Positions 27,988 to 37,298 of a DNA stretch of 64,000 bases are shown one piece after another (positions within the stretch are counted from its first letter, which is position 1; each line of letters opens with the position of its first letter). The notes beneath the pieces are model-generated. The model saw nothing but the letters and a program-made list of their open reading frames with translations. It had not been told where the DNA came from and did no database searches. Source of the stretch: Cesiribacteraceae bacterium YIM B00369. Its GTDB lineage: Bacteria > Bacteroidota > Bacteroidia > Cytophagales > Cyclobacteriaceae. A program made the position numbers and the translations under genes. The stretch covers positions 1 to 64,000 of the forward strand of contig JAFMYY010000011.1 of assembly GCA_017948555.1 (NCBI GenBank), in the 5' to 3' direction.

Positions 27988-29931
27988 ATGGAAAGAATGT
28001 CGTTCAGAGCATTGATGGTTTCCCGTTTGATCATATTAATGGTTTTAATGGTGCTTGGGGTAAAGACCTTCGCCGGAACTGAATCTGATTCCTATGCTGT
28101 AAACCTGATTCCTGATGAATTGAAGGAAGGGGCAGTTGCAGTAATACGCGGGCACCAGACTAAATTTACTGTGCTCTCCATTGATAAAGGAATTGAGAAG
28201 GTGCGGTATGCTATTACCATACTGGATAAAACAGCAGATGATAAGGCCCGGCTGGTAGTTCATTACGATAAGCTGCATAAAGTAAAAAGTATAGAAGGAA
28301 AGCTTTTTGATGCCTCAGGGAGGCAAATTGAAAAACTCAGGAAAAAAGATATCAAGGATCAGAGTAATTTTCAGAGTTTCTCCCTTTTTGAAGATAACAG
28401 GGTTAAGCTGGCGTCTTTTCATGTGATGACGTATCCATATACTGTTGTATGGGAATACGAGGTGGAGACTGTTAATATGATGTTTTACCCTGCATGGGTG
28501 CCTCAATACTCCCGTAAATTAGCTGTGGAAAGTGCGGAACTTGAGGTGGAAGTGCCTGCAGACTTCGGTTTCCGGTACCAGGAGCAGCTGGTGAATCCGG
28601 TGGTCAAAAAGAAGAATACAAATACAGAAAGTTATTTTTGGAAAGTGTCTGGTTTGAAGGTAGTGGAGCCGGAGCCGGGCAGTCCCGGTTTTATAGAAAT
28701 AGTGCCGGTGGTAAGAACGGCGCCCTCTGAATTTTCTGTGGAAGGGTATGCAGGAACAATGGATAGCTGGCAGAGCTTTGGGGCATGGTTTAATTTGCTG
28801 AACAAAAACAGGAATGACCTTTCGCCGGAAACGGCCGGCAGAGTGAGAAAGTTAACTGAGGGAGTGGCTGATCCGCTCGAAAAGGTGAAGCTTATTTATG
28901 AATACCTCCAGAAGAATACCCGCTATGTAAATATCAGTTTAGGAATTGGAGGCTGGCAACCTTTTAAAGCTTCTTTTGTCGATGAAAAGAAGTATGGCGA
29001 TTGCAAAGCACTTTCAAACTATACCAGAGCAATGCTGGAGGCGGCAGGCATCCCGGCTTATTACACATTAATCAAGCATGGGGATGACAGGGATTACCTG
29101 AAGGAAGATTTTGTAAGAAGCTATTTCAATCATGTTATTTTATGCGTGCCTCTGGAGGGGGATACCATCTGGCTGGAGTGTACCAGCCAGACGAATCCTT
29201 TCGGATTTTTAGGCAGCAGTACCTCCGGCAGAAAAGTGGTGCTGATAACTGATAAAGGCGGAAAAATAGCCGGGACAAGAAAGTATATGGCTGAAGATAA
29301 TCTGCAGAAAACAGAGGCCATTGTTTACATTTCAGGGAAGAGCGCTAAAGCAAAGCTCAAAAGAACTTATGCAGGTATGCAATTCGAAAACGGTCACCTG
29401 AACCATTACATTCATCAGGATAAGGAGGAGCATAAGAAGTGGATTTACGGGAACCTTAAAATCCCCAGCTATGATCTTGATAGTTTCACATTGAGCCTTA
29501 GCAGGAAAGATGTGGTACCTGAAGCAAGTCTTCAGGCAGAAATTAATCTGAAAAGCCTGGTGACTATAAGCAGTAAAAGGATGTTTATTAATCCTAACCT
29601 GGCGAACAGGCATGAATATGTTCCTGAAAAAGTGAAAGAGCGCAAAACGGATTTTATAATTGGAGATCCTTTTCTGGATGAGGACCGGATAACCTATCAT
29701 TTGCCTGAGGAATACAGTCCTGAATTTTTGCCACCGCCGGTAAAACTGGAGACCAGGTTTGGCAGGTATGAAATGGATATAAAGCATGAAAATAATCAGT
29801 TGCTTTATAAGCGGACTTTTAAATTAAACGAAGGGCGCTTTCCTCCTGAAGAGTATGATGGCTATGTGCAATTTATGCAGGATATAAGAAATGCAGATCT
29901 TGCCAGGGTGGTGCTTGTTTCAGGTAATTAA
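27988..29931 (+). CDS. secreted DUF3857/transglutaminase-like protein
   Basis: 647 residues: N-terminal hydrophobic signal (about 12-30), DUF3857 domain (about 60-250), transglutaminase/papain-like core (about 290-410) with C339 in YGDCKALS, H382 in YFNHVILC and the third position as Glu in WLECTSQTNPFG, then a beta-rich tail. Proteins of this architecture are periplasmic in Bacteroidota; substrates are unknown. The Glu in the third triad position appears to be usual for the branch. A terminator follows immediately, so it is a single-gene unit. Confidence 0.9.
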   Translation: MERMSFRALMVSRLIILMVLMVLGVKTFAGTESDSYAVNLIPDELKEGAVAVIRGHQTKFTVLSIDKGIEKVRYAITILDKTADDKARLVVHYDKLHKVKSIEGKLFDASGRQIEKLRKKDIKDQSNFQSFSLFEDNRVKLASFHVMTYPYTVVWEYEVETVNMMFYPAWVPQYSRKLAVESAELEVEVPADFGFRYQEQLVNPVVKKKNTNTESYFWKVSGLKVVEPEPGSPGFIEIVPVVRTAPSEFSVEGYAGTMDSWQSFGAWFNLLNKNRNDLSPETAGRVRKLTEGVADPLEKVKLIYEYLQKNTRYVNISLGIGGWQPFKASFVDEKKYGDCKALSNYTRAMLEAAGIPAYYTLIKHGDDRDYLKEDFVRSYFNHVILCVPLEGDTIWLECTSQTNPFGFLGSSTSGRKVVLITDKGGKIAGTRKYMAEDNLQKTEAIVYISGKSAKAKLKRTYAGMQFENGHLNHYIHQDKEEHKKWIYGNLKIPSYDLDSFTLSLSRKDVVPEASLQAEINLKSLVTISSKRMFINPNLANRHEYVPEKVKERKTDFIIGDPFLDEDRITYHLPEEYSPEFLPPPVKLETRFGRYEMDIKHENNQLLYKRTFKLNEGRFPPEEYDGYVQFMQDIRNADLARVVLVSGN

Positions 29932-29946
29932 AACACGGACTAATGC

Positions 29947-29984
29947 AAAAACCAGGGAGAGGCCTTCCTGGTTTTTATTTTTTT
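29947..29984 (+). terminator. intrinsic terminator
   Basis: AAAAACCAGG/CCTGGTTTTT stem with a 10-nt loop and long T-rich tail, 16 bp after the DUF3857 stop. Confidence 0.85.
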
Positions 29985-30065
29985 GACGTAATTAAGGATT
30001 GAGTACCTTGCAGTGCCGCTAAAATCCTTGATCCTTAAAAGGCAGATCCAAAAAGCTCATTATCT

Positions 30066-31982
30066 ATGAAAAATATAATACAGATAAACATTTTTATTCT
30101 TTTGCTCTTTTTCATTTGGGGCTGCTCAACCACAACCGAGCAGACAGCAAAAGAAAATACCCCGGAAATTATGGAAGCAAAGGAAGTAAGAGATCAGCAT
30201 ACTTATGCAAAGCCACAGGAGGCAGTGGTAAAACACCTCAATTGGGAAGCCAGGGTTGATTTTGAACGGCAGCAGATCGAGGCTGTTGCCCGGCTTGATA
30301 TTGAGGTGGCAGATAAGGCAGAGGAACTTTATCTGGATACAAAGGGACTGATTATTGATAAAGTGACCCTTGGTGAGGAGGAAGTAATGGCTGTTTATGA
30401 AATGGGGGATTACAATGCCGTTACAGGAACTCCCCTGATAATAAAGATCACTCCCAAAACCAGAAGGGTAAATGTATATTATACCACAGCCAAAGATGCT
30501 GAAGCGCTGCAGTGGCTGAACCCGGAGCAGACAGCGGGAAAAAATGAACCTTTCCTGTTTACGCAGTCGCAGGCAATTCTTGCCCGGAGCTGGATTCCTG
30601 TACAGGATTCGCCGGGCATCCGCTTTACTTATTCCGCCACGGTTCAGGTGCCCTCCCGGCTGATGGCCCTGATGAGTGCGGAAAACCCAATGAAAAAGCA
30701 TGAATCCGGAATTTATAAATTTGAAATGAAGCAGCCTATTCCTGCTTACCTTATGGCTCTGGCTGTTGGTAACCTGGTTTTTGAGCCACTGGGGACCCGC
30801 ACCGGCGTATATGCGGAGCCTGCCCAAATTGAAAAAGCAGCTTACGAATTTGCTGAGCTCGACGAAATGCTTGAAGCTGCAGAGAAACTGTATGGGCCTT
30901 ACCGCTGGGAGCGCTACGATCTTATTGTGCTCCCGCCAAGCTTTCCATTTGGAGGAATGGAAAATCCGCGCTTAACATTCGCCACCCCTACTATCCTTGC
31001 CGGAGACAGGTCGCTTACTTCCCTCGTGGCACATGAGCTAGCGCATAGCTGGTCGGGAAATTTGGTTACAAATGCCACCTGGGACGACTTCTGGCTGAAT
31101 GAAGGCTTTACCGTTTACTTTGAGCGCAGGATAATGGAAGCCATGTATGGCAGGCCTTATGCGGAGATGCTGGCAGAGCTGGGATATCAGGACCTGAAGC
31201 AAACAGTAGAAGAGTTGATGGGGGAGGGAAAAGAAGAAGATACCCGCCTGAAGCTGGACCTTACCGGCCGGAATCCTGATGAAGGAGTTACTGATGTTGC
31301 TTATGAAAAAGGTTATTTCTTTCTGAGGCACCTGGAAGGGCTTGTTGGAAGGGAGAAATTTGATGAATTCCTGAAGGAATATTTTGAAAAGAATGCCTTT
31401 CAGGTAATGACTACGGAGCGGTTTATAAAATATTTAGAAGAAAATTTACTTAAGCCAAATAATATTGAGATTGCCGGTACTACATACAGTGACTGGATTT
31501 ACGGGGAAGGCTTGCCTGAAAATATGCCTGAGGTGGATGCTGAACTGTTTAATGCGGTAGACAGGCAGCTGCAGGCCTGGAAGGAAGGCACTCCGGCAGC
31601 CAGCCTTCAAACAGATGAGTGGTCTTCCCATGAATGGCTCCATTTTATCAGGAATCTTCCTGACGATTTGTCAGCAGACCGCCTGCGTGAATTAGATCAG
31701 GCATTTGGCTTTACACAGTCAGGGAACTCCGAGGTGCTTGCTGCCTGGTTTATGCATGCAATTGCCCGTGAATATGAGCCTGCTTACCCTGCCCTGCGGG
31801 AATTCCTTAACTCAGTAGGAAGAAGGAAGTTTCTCATGCCTCTCTATAAAAAGCTGACAGAGACAGAGGCTGGAGGCATCCTTGCCAGAGACATATATAA
31901 AACGGCTCGTCCCAATTATCATTTCGTGTCAGTTAACAGCCTTGATGCTTTGTTAAAGTACCGTGAAGAGACGAAAAAATGA
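30066..31982 (+). CDS. M1 metallopeptidase lipoprotein, leukotriene-A4-hydrolase-like
   Basis: 638 residues. Lipoprotein signal with lipid-acceptor C20 (FFIWGCS), so anchored in the envelope. Zinc aminopeptidase with exopeptidase motif GGMENP (about residues 297-302) and zinc site H323-E324-x-x-H327 plus E346 in NEGFTVYFE, spaced as HExxHx18E. After the catalytic domain comes an all-helical C-terminal domain (about 480-635) as in LTA4H. Expected to trim N-terminal residues of peptides in the periplasm or at the surface. Expressed alone. Confidence 0.93.
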   Translation: MKNIIQINIFILLLFFIWGCSTTTEQTAKENTPEIMEAKEVRDQHTYAKPQEAVVKHLNWEARVDFERQQIEAVARLDIEVADKAEELYLDTKGLIIDKVTLGEEEVMAVYEMGDYNAVTGTPLIIKITPKTRRVNVYYTTAKDAEALQWLNPEQTAGKNEPFLFTQSQAILARSWIPVQDSPGIRFTYSATVQVPSRLMALMSAENPMKKHESGIYKFEMKQPIPAYLMALAVGNLVFEPLGTRTGVYAEPAQIEKAAYEFAELDEMLEAAEKLYGPYRWERYDLIVLPPSFPFGGMENPRLTFATPTILAGDRSLTSLVAHELAHSWSGNLVTNATWDDFWLNEGFTVYFERRIMEAMYGRPYAEMLAELGYQDLKQTVEELMGEGKEEDTRLKLDLTGRNPDEGVTDVAYEKGYFFLRHLEGLVGREKFDEFLKEYFEKNAFQVMTTERFIKYLEENLLKPNNIEIAGTTYSDWIYGEGLPENMPEVDAELFNAVDRQLQAWKEGTPAASLQTDEWSSHEWLHFIRNLPDDLSADRLRELDQAFGFTQSGNSEVLAAWFMHAIAREYEPAYPALREFLNSVGRRKFLMPLYKKLTETEAGGILARDIYKTARPNYHFVSVNSLDALLKYREETKK

Positions 31983-32200
31983 TGTAAGAATTTTCAACTA
32001 TACTTTGTTTTTTTCTTCTACAATTTATTAATTGATATCTTTGTAAGATGGAAATATGAGGCAGGTTTTTTCATAGACCCGCTGAGTGCCTTGATAAATA
32101 AAAAAAATAAAAATAAGTTATAATTTTCTGATGCAGGTATCTTTTTTCTCTACTGTAAGTTGTTAATAGAATTTTAATTATTTTAGATGTAGGAAAAATG

Positions 32201-32208
32201 TATATTTG
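32201..32208 (+). promoter_or_regulatory. -7 box for the receiver gene, within a 334-bp gap
   Basis: TATATTTG fits TAnnTTTG, about 108 bp before the ATG. A second match, TATCTTTG, lies at 32036-32043. Apart from these, the gap 31983-32316 is AT-rich and shows no gene or hairpin. Confidence 0.45.
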
Positions 32209-32316
32209 TTTATCGGATTTCGGTACGGCCTTTGTAGAACGTGTTGAAAATGCCAAAAGTGTATTGGTAAAGCATTTATCAACAAAGGTGGAGAAGAGTG
32301 ACCAGGAGGAAAGATT

Positions 32317-32745
32317 ATGTCTGATTTAGGTAAGATTAATAAAATTATGCTGATTGATGATGATGAGATTCATAGCAACCTCTGTTATGAATTAATTCTG
32401 AAATCCGGCATAACAGATAGTGTCTCTATTTTTAACGATGCGGAAGAGGCGCTCCAGTATATTGAGAAGCATTCAGGGCAGCCGAAAGAGTTGCCGGATC
32501 TTGTTTTTCTTGATATAAATATGCCATTTATGGATGGCTGGGAGTTTTTAGATGCTTATGAAGCTATCAAATCAAAAATAGAGAAGCAAATTGTACTGAT
32601 TCTTCTGACTTCTTCTGTTTATAAAAATGATATTGAGAAAGCGAAGCAATATAAATCGGTGGTGGAATATATTAAAACACCTATTTCTATTACTAAACTG
32701 CTCGAAACCCGGGAAGAGTACTTTAATAAAGTAAAGGCAGTTTAA
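32317..32745 (+). CDS. stand-alone response-regulator receiver
   Basis: 142 residues, one CheY-like domain without output module. Acidic pocket D14-D16, phospho-acceptor D66 (FLDINMPFMDGWEF), switch T98/S99 (LLTSS) and K120 (EYIKTP). The FLDINMP..DGWEF form is typical of Bacteroidota single-domain receivers that pair with hybrid or orphan kinases. A strong Shine-Dalgarno (AGGAGG, 8 nt before ATG) precedes it, unusual for this phylum. The output partner is unknown. Confidence 0.93.
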   Translation: MSDLGKINKIMLIDDDEIHSNLCYELILKSGITDSVSIFNDAEEALQYIEKHSGQPKELPDLVFLDINMPFMDGWEFLDAYEAIKSKIEKQIVLILLTSSVYKNDIEKAKQYKSVVEYIKTPISITKLLETREEYFNKVKAV

Positions 32746-32798
32746 AGCCTGCTTCCGGACTAAGACCTGATAATAGTATAAAATAATAATATTGTTGA

Positions 32799-32829
32799 AA
32801 AGCTCACCTGCCACAGGTGGGCTTTTTTT
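32799..32829 (+). terminator. intrinsic terminator of the receiver gene
   Basis: AAAGCTCACCTG/CAGGTGGGCTTT (one wobble), 3-nt loop, followed by a T run. Confidence 0.85.
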
Positions 32830-32870
32830 GCTTAAGCCTGCTTAATGTAGTAATGAGTGCAGGCAGGTAC

Positions 32871-32902
32871 AAAAGCAAGAAGGCCGGCGGATGCCGGCCT
32901 TC
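32871..32902 (-). terminator. intrinsic terminator of the M23 gene
   Basis: GAAGGCCGGC/GCCGGCCTTC perfect 10-bp stem with 4-nt loop; T-rich on the minus strand. Confidence 0.7.
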
Positions 32903-32933
32903 GTTGTTTAGAATGGAGCGCAGTTTCTATTTA

Positions 32934-34250
32934 CTACAGGCTTGCCTGCAGTTCAGTGGGTTCGTTAATTTCTATGCTTGCAAGCCTTTGATAATACTGA
33001 TCTTTAACTTCGTTGAAAGCAGTGAGGTTATTGGGATCTATAGGCTCAGAAGGTGGTATTTCAACCTTAAGGGCGTCTACCTGTTTTCCGTTCTTCCAGA
33101 ACCTGAAGCAAAGGTGGGGGCCTGTGGCAAGGCCTGTACTGCCAACATAACCAATGGTTTGTCCTTGTCTTACACGGGTGCCCTTTTTCATTCCTCCTGC
33201 AATTTTGCTCATATGGAGATATTGGGTGGTGTAAGTGCCGTTATGTTTAACCTTTACATAATTGCCGTTTCCACTCGAATAGCCGGCTTCCACTACAGTG
33301 CCATCGCCTACTGTATGAATAGGAGTTCCTTTAGGTGCTGCATAATCTGTTCCTAAATGAGCCTTCCAGCGCTTTTGTACCGGGTGAAAGCGGCGCTGGG
33401 TATAGCGGGAGCTGATGCGGGTAAAGTTTAACGGGGCCTTTAAAAAGGCTTTGCGGAGGCTGTTGCCCTGTTCGTCGAAATAATCAGTGCCGGTTCCCTG
33501 GTCGAAGTAAAAAGCATTAAACTCAGTTCCTGCATGGCCAAACTGTACAGCCAGAATCTTTCCAAGGCCTGCAACCTCACCGTCTACATATTTTTCTTCA
33601 TAAATCACTTTAAACCAATCGTCTTTCTGTATTCTGAAAAAGTCGATCTGCCAGGCAAATACATCTACCAGTAAATGAGTCAGGGCAGGGGTGCCGCCTG
33701 CTTCAGCAACAGATTGTGCCAGGGAAGACTGAATGGATCCATAAATGCTTCTTTCCTCAATGGTAACTTCTTTCTGGTGCAGGCTAACCTGTAGCGAATC
33801 CTGTAAGCGGAAAACCACATATTCGGTAAGAGAGGGCTCGTACACCATATAATGAGCAGTATTGGCTGAATCTTTCCTGCAAAAGAGTGTAAACTTTTTA
33901 TGTGAAGCTAAGCGGCGCACGTCAAACACCTTCCTGCTTTTGTGTGCAATTTCACTTATGGTATTAAAGCTGATATTGTAAGGAAGGAGAATTTCTGATA
34001 AATTCTGATTCGGCCGGATTTTATCTTCTATAATATTAAAAGAATCGGCAGGAAGGCCAAATAACATATTTGGTTCCGCTGCAACTGCCTCTGCAAGGCT
34101 TATGGAGTCCTCCTGCAGGGAAGCCATACCCTGTTGTAATGGTTCCTCTGCCATGTAGTATTCACTATTATTTAGCTTTTCAGCAATAATGTAAATGCCT
34201 GCCGAGGCAAGGATAAGAAGAAACAGGGGTAGTAATTTTATTATCTTCAT
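32934..34250 (-). CDS. M23 family (LytM-type) peptidase
   Basis: 438 residues: N-terminal membrane anchor/uncleaved signal (about 5-23), a long N-terminal domain, then a C-terminal peptidoglycan endopeptidase domain. Zinc site H298 and D302 (HLGTD), H346 in QYLHMS, and GPHLCFRF where HxH is expected: H379 is present but the second His is Cys381. I recall Cys here in other Bacteroidota M23 proteins, so it is probably a lineage variant still able to bind zinc. Role in cell-wall remodelling is expected. Own terminator. Confidence 0.92.
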   Translation of the reverse strand: MKIIKLLPLFLLILASAGIYIIAEKLNNSEYYMAEEPLQQGMASLQEDSISLAEAVAAEPNMLFGLPADSFNIIEDKIRPNQNLSEILLPYNISFNTISEIAHKSRKVFDVRRLASHKKFTLFCRKDSANTAHYMVYEPSLTEYVVFRLQDSLQVSLHQKEVTIEERSIYGSIQSSLAQSVAEAGGTPALTHLLVDVFAWQIDFFRIQKDDWFKVIYEEKYVDGEVAGLGKILAVQFGHAGTEFNAFYFDQGTGTDYFDEQGNSLRKAFLKAPLNFTRISSRYTQRRFHPVQKRWKAHLGTDYAAPKGTPIHTVGDGTVVEAGYSSGNGNYVKVKHNGTYTTQYLHMSKIAGGMKKGTRVRQGQTIGYVGSTGLATGPHLCFRFWKNGKQVDALKVEIPPSEPIDPNNLTAFNEVKDQYYQRLASIEINEPTELQASL

Positions 34251-34597
34251 GCTGCTTTTATCTGCTGCTTTATGATGTTAAATTTGTTGTCCGGCAAATG
34301 TTCTACAATATACAACCTGAGGCTTGCCTGCTATATTAAATTAAGTTGATTAAAGCTTTTATGTATGTTTCGGAGGGAATCTTACATGAAAAAGCCATTT
34401 AATGCCTTGTTATTGCATATTTTCTATGCAACAATATAAAACAATCATGTAATAAAAAACAAATAAATGCACAGGCTTTCTCCTGATTGGCCAAATACCC
34501 CTGAAAACTAATGCACCCCTGGGCTACTTTGTGCCCAGGGGTGGTTACTTATAGAAGGAAAACGTAAATTACTTATTTGCAGTATACTGTAAAAGAA
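34251..34597. other. 347-bp gap with a strong hairpin
   Basis: Mostly AT-rich. CACCCCTGGGC/GCCCAGGGGTG (34514-34543) is a perfect 11-bp stem, 55 bp past the copA stop; the T tract after it on the minus strand is short, but it is the likely copA terminator. No gene seen. CAAATGTT (34303-34310) is one mismatch from a minus-strand -7 box for M23. Confidence 0.6.
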
Positions 34598-36829
34598 CTA
34601 TATTTTTTTTGCTTTAAGCCTTAAACTGTTCAAAACCACTGAGAGGGAGCTGAATGCCATAGCTGCCCCGGCTATCATCGGGCTCAGCAGAAAACCCCAT
34701 ATCGGGTACAGAGCGCCTGCCGCCACAGGTATTGCAATTACATTGTAAAAAAAGGCCCAGAACAGGTTTTGCTGAATCGTTTTACTGGTTTCTGCTGAAA
34801 GTTTGATGGCGTGTGCTATGGCGCTTATATTTCCATTGAGAAGGGTTATCTGAGCAGACTCCATAGCAATGTCTGTGCCGGTACTCATGGCAATTCCCAC
34901 ATCGGCAAGTGCGAGTGCAGGGGCGTCATTAATGCCATCGCCGGCCATTGCCACCACCTTGCCTTTTTGCTTATAGTTGCTTACATGCATTCCTTTGTCC
35001 CGGGGGAGTACTTCTGCATAGAAAGTATCAATGCCTGTTTCTTTTGCCACATAGGCTGCCGTTTCGGGGTTGTCGCCGGTAAGCATAATTACTTCTATTC
35101 CCAGTTTGTGCAGGTCGGCAACAGCCTGTTTTGCCGATGCTTTAATGGTATCCTGCATGGCAATAAGCCCCGCCACTTTTCCATTGCGGGCTACATAAAT
35201 AACTGTTTTTTGCTCTGCAGCCAGCTCTTCCGCATCTTTTGCAAGTCTAACAGGCATTTCTGCCCCGGATTCCTTCATCAGCCTTTGGTTGCCTAATAAA
35301 AAAGTTTGTTGATTGAAAGTTGCTTCCACCCCAAAGCCGGAACGGTTCTCAAAAGCCTCTGTGGCAGTGGTGCCGGATAGGGCAGAGGTACCCTGACTTT
35401 CCAGGTAGGCCACCACTGCTTTTGCCAGCGGGTGCTCCGATTGTTTTTCAATAGCATAAACCGCCTGTTGCAGCGCTTTTCTGTCTTCGCCTTCTCCCGT
35501 CCGGAAATCAGTTACCCGTGGTTTTCCTTCTGTAAGGGTTCCTGTTTTATCAACAAAAAGGGTATTTATGTGGGCGGCTTTTTCCAGTGCCTCCGCATCT
35601 CTTATCAATATTCCTTTTTGTGCGCCCTTGCCAATGCCCACCGTAATGGCGGTGGGAGTGGCGAGACCAAGGGCACAGGGGCACGCAATAATCAGCACGC
35701 TTACCAGTACCACCATGGCGGTAATAAACTGTGGCTCCGGCCCCAGGAAGTACCAGAGAATAAAGTTAATAAGCGCGATAGAAACCACAAGCGGTACAAA
35801 AACCGCTGATATACGGTCGGCGAGCTTCTGTACAGGTGCTTTACTGCCCTGCGCCTCCTGCACCATTTTAATAATGCGCGACAGAACAGTATTGGCACCC
35901 GTTTCGGTGGCGCGGATAACAAAACTGCCGGACTGGTTAATAGTGCCACCCACCACCTTGTCGCCAACATTCTTTTCTGCCGGAAGGGGCTCTCCACTGA
36001 TCATGCTTTCATCCACATATGACTTTCCCTTTTCCAGAATGCCATCCACAGGTATTTTCTCTCCTGGCCTGATCAGGACCAGGTCTCCTTCGGCCACCTC
36101 TTCCGCCAGCACTGTTACCTCTATGCCATCCCTGAATACCGTGGCAGTTTTTGCCTGAAGCTGCAGTAGCTTTTCAATGGCGCCGGAGGTTTTAGCTTTA
36201 GCTCTTTCCTCCAGCAGGTTCCCCAGCAGAATAAGGGTAATAATAACCACGGCAGATTCGTAATACACATGCGCCTCCAGTCCGCCGGCAGTAAGCAGTT
36301 CCGGGAAAAAAGTAATAACTAAGCTGTACAGGAAAGCAATGCCCGTACCCAGAGAAATTAAGGTATCCATGTTGGAGGTGCCATGCTTCAGCTTTTTCCA
36401 GGCGCTTATGTAGAACTGGCTGCCGCTGTAGAAAATTACAGGCAGGCTCAGCACCAGCATAATATAATTAGCATAAGGCACATGCCCCATCAGGATCATG
36501 CTGATAAAGAAAACAGGAACAGTAAAAGCCAGGGCAACCCAAAACTTTCGCTGAAGCTTTTTATAATTTTCTTCCCGCAGCTTTTTACTCTCTGCCGCCT
36601 GCTCAGCAGGAAGAAGTTTAAAGCCAATATCATCAACGCTTTGCTGAAGTTTCTGAAAGGAGGTCTTCCCTTCTTTATATTTAAGGCTGATGGTGTGGCT
36701 GGCAAAATTTACGTTTGCTTCCTCTACCCCTTCTTCTTTCCGCAGGTGCTGCTCCACGCTGGCGGCACATCCGGCGCAGGTCATTCCCTCGAGCGGGTAT
36801 ATCTGTTTTTTTGTTGCTGTTTCTTCCAT
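34598..36829 (-). CDS. copA: copper-translocating P1B-type ATPase
   Basis: 743 residues. One N-terminal heavy-metal-associated domain with GMTCAGC (C18, C21), eight predicted membrane helices, the transport motif C383-P384-C385, phosphorylation site DKTGT (D427), and hinge [13 protein letters not shown] with a single HMA domain, plus the downstream [12 protein letters not shown] motif, indicates a P1B-1 Cu(I) exporter. The start at 36829 puts the HMA domain at the N-terminus. The ATG is preceded by three TAC heptads. No copper regulator or chaperone is adjacent. Confidence 0.95.
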   Translation of the reverse strand: MEETATKKQIYPLEGMTCAGCAASVEQHLRKEEGVEEANVNFASHTISLKYKEGKTSFQKLQQSVDDIGFKLLPAEQAAESKKLREENYKKLQRKFWVALAFTVPVFFISMILMGHVPYANYIMLVLSLPVIFYSGSQFYISAWKKLKHGTSNMDTLISLGTGIAFLYSLVITFFPELLTAGGLEAHVYYESAVVIITLILLGNLLEERAKAKTSGAIEKLLQLQAKTATVFRDGIEVTVLAEEVAEGDLVLIRPGEKIPVDGILEKGKSYVDESMISGEPLPAEKNVGDKVVGGTINQSGSFVIRATETGANTVLSRIIKMVQEAQGSKAPVQKLADRISAVFVPLVVSIALINFILWYFLGPEPQFITAMVVLVSVLIIACPCALGLATPTAITVGIGKGAQKGILIRDAEALEKAAHINTLFVDKTGTLTEGKPRVTDFRTGEGEDRKALQQAVYAIEKQSEHPLAKAVVAYLESQGTSALSGTTATEAFENRSGFGVEATFNQQTFLLGNQRLMKESGAEMPVRLAKDAEELAAEQKTVIYVARNGKVAGLIAMQDTIKASAKQAVADLHKLGIEVIMLTGDNPETAAYVAKETGIDTFYAEVLPRDKGMHVSNYKQKGKVVAMAGDGINDAPALALADVGIAMSTGTDIAMESAQITLLNGNISAIAHAIKLSAETSKTIQQNLFWAFFYNVIAIPVAAGALYPIWGFLLSPMIAGAAMAFSSLSVVLNSLRLKAKKI

Positions 36830-36836
36830 GGCATTA

Positions 36837-36856
36837 GTATCTGGTATTCAGTATCA
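36837..36856 (-). repeat. TAC heptads before the copA start codon
   Basis: Minus strand reads TACTGAA TACCAGA TACT; GTA occurs on the plus strand at 36837, 36844 and 36851, exactly 7 apart. The run ends 7 nt before the ATG. Confidence 0.5.
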
Positions 36857-36968
36857 GGTGGCAGGCTTCTAACTGCCTTGCCATTCTGCTTTACAAAATA
36901 ACAGCATTCGGGGGAGAGAAGGTCCAAAGGATTTTGGCTATTCGGTATGAGATTTTGACTGAAGGCAG

Positions 36969-36998
36969 AAAAAAAACGGCAGGTTTTTCTGCCTGCCG
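36969..36998 (-). terminator. intrinsic terminator inside the copA-lipoprotein gap
   Basis: CGGCAGG/CCTGCCG stem followed by 8 T on the minus strand. It lies 300 bp past the stop of the only upstream minus-strand gene (37299). The rest of 36830-37298 holds the copA heptads and an 8-bp inverted repeat (GCTTTAAC, 37044-37076); I find no gene there. Confidence 0.65.
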
Positions 36999-37298
36999 GA
37001 TCTGAAACAATTAACAAGTAGTGGGGCATATTAATTTTATGCTGCTTTAACCGCCGTTTTAGTAACGCGTTAAAGCGGCCTTCAGGAGCTTTAATAATAC
37101 GGTTCCTGCTGAATGACAAAAAAGTATGCTAAATTAAATCTGTCAGGATACTTAATCCGGATTACCTTATGATGGTTCTTTTTCCCATACCAATATTCTT
37201 CAGCCATTTCCTGAAGGTTAATTATCTTTCATCCCTGCCAATTGCATGGAACTATAGTTTTGGGGCTTAAGCCTTAACTCCTATCACTTGCCACGGCT

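Noticed and set aside
32817-33356. Plus-strand frame over the end of the M23 gene
   Set aside because: Begins inside a terminator and is antisense to the M23 catalytic domain.
36781-37119. 112-codon frame overlapping the copA start
   Set aside because: Overlaps the HMA domain start out of frame and spans the copA heptads and a terminator; no motif.
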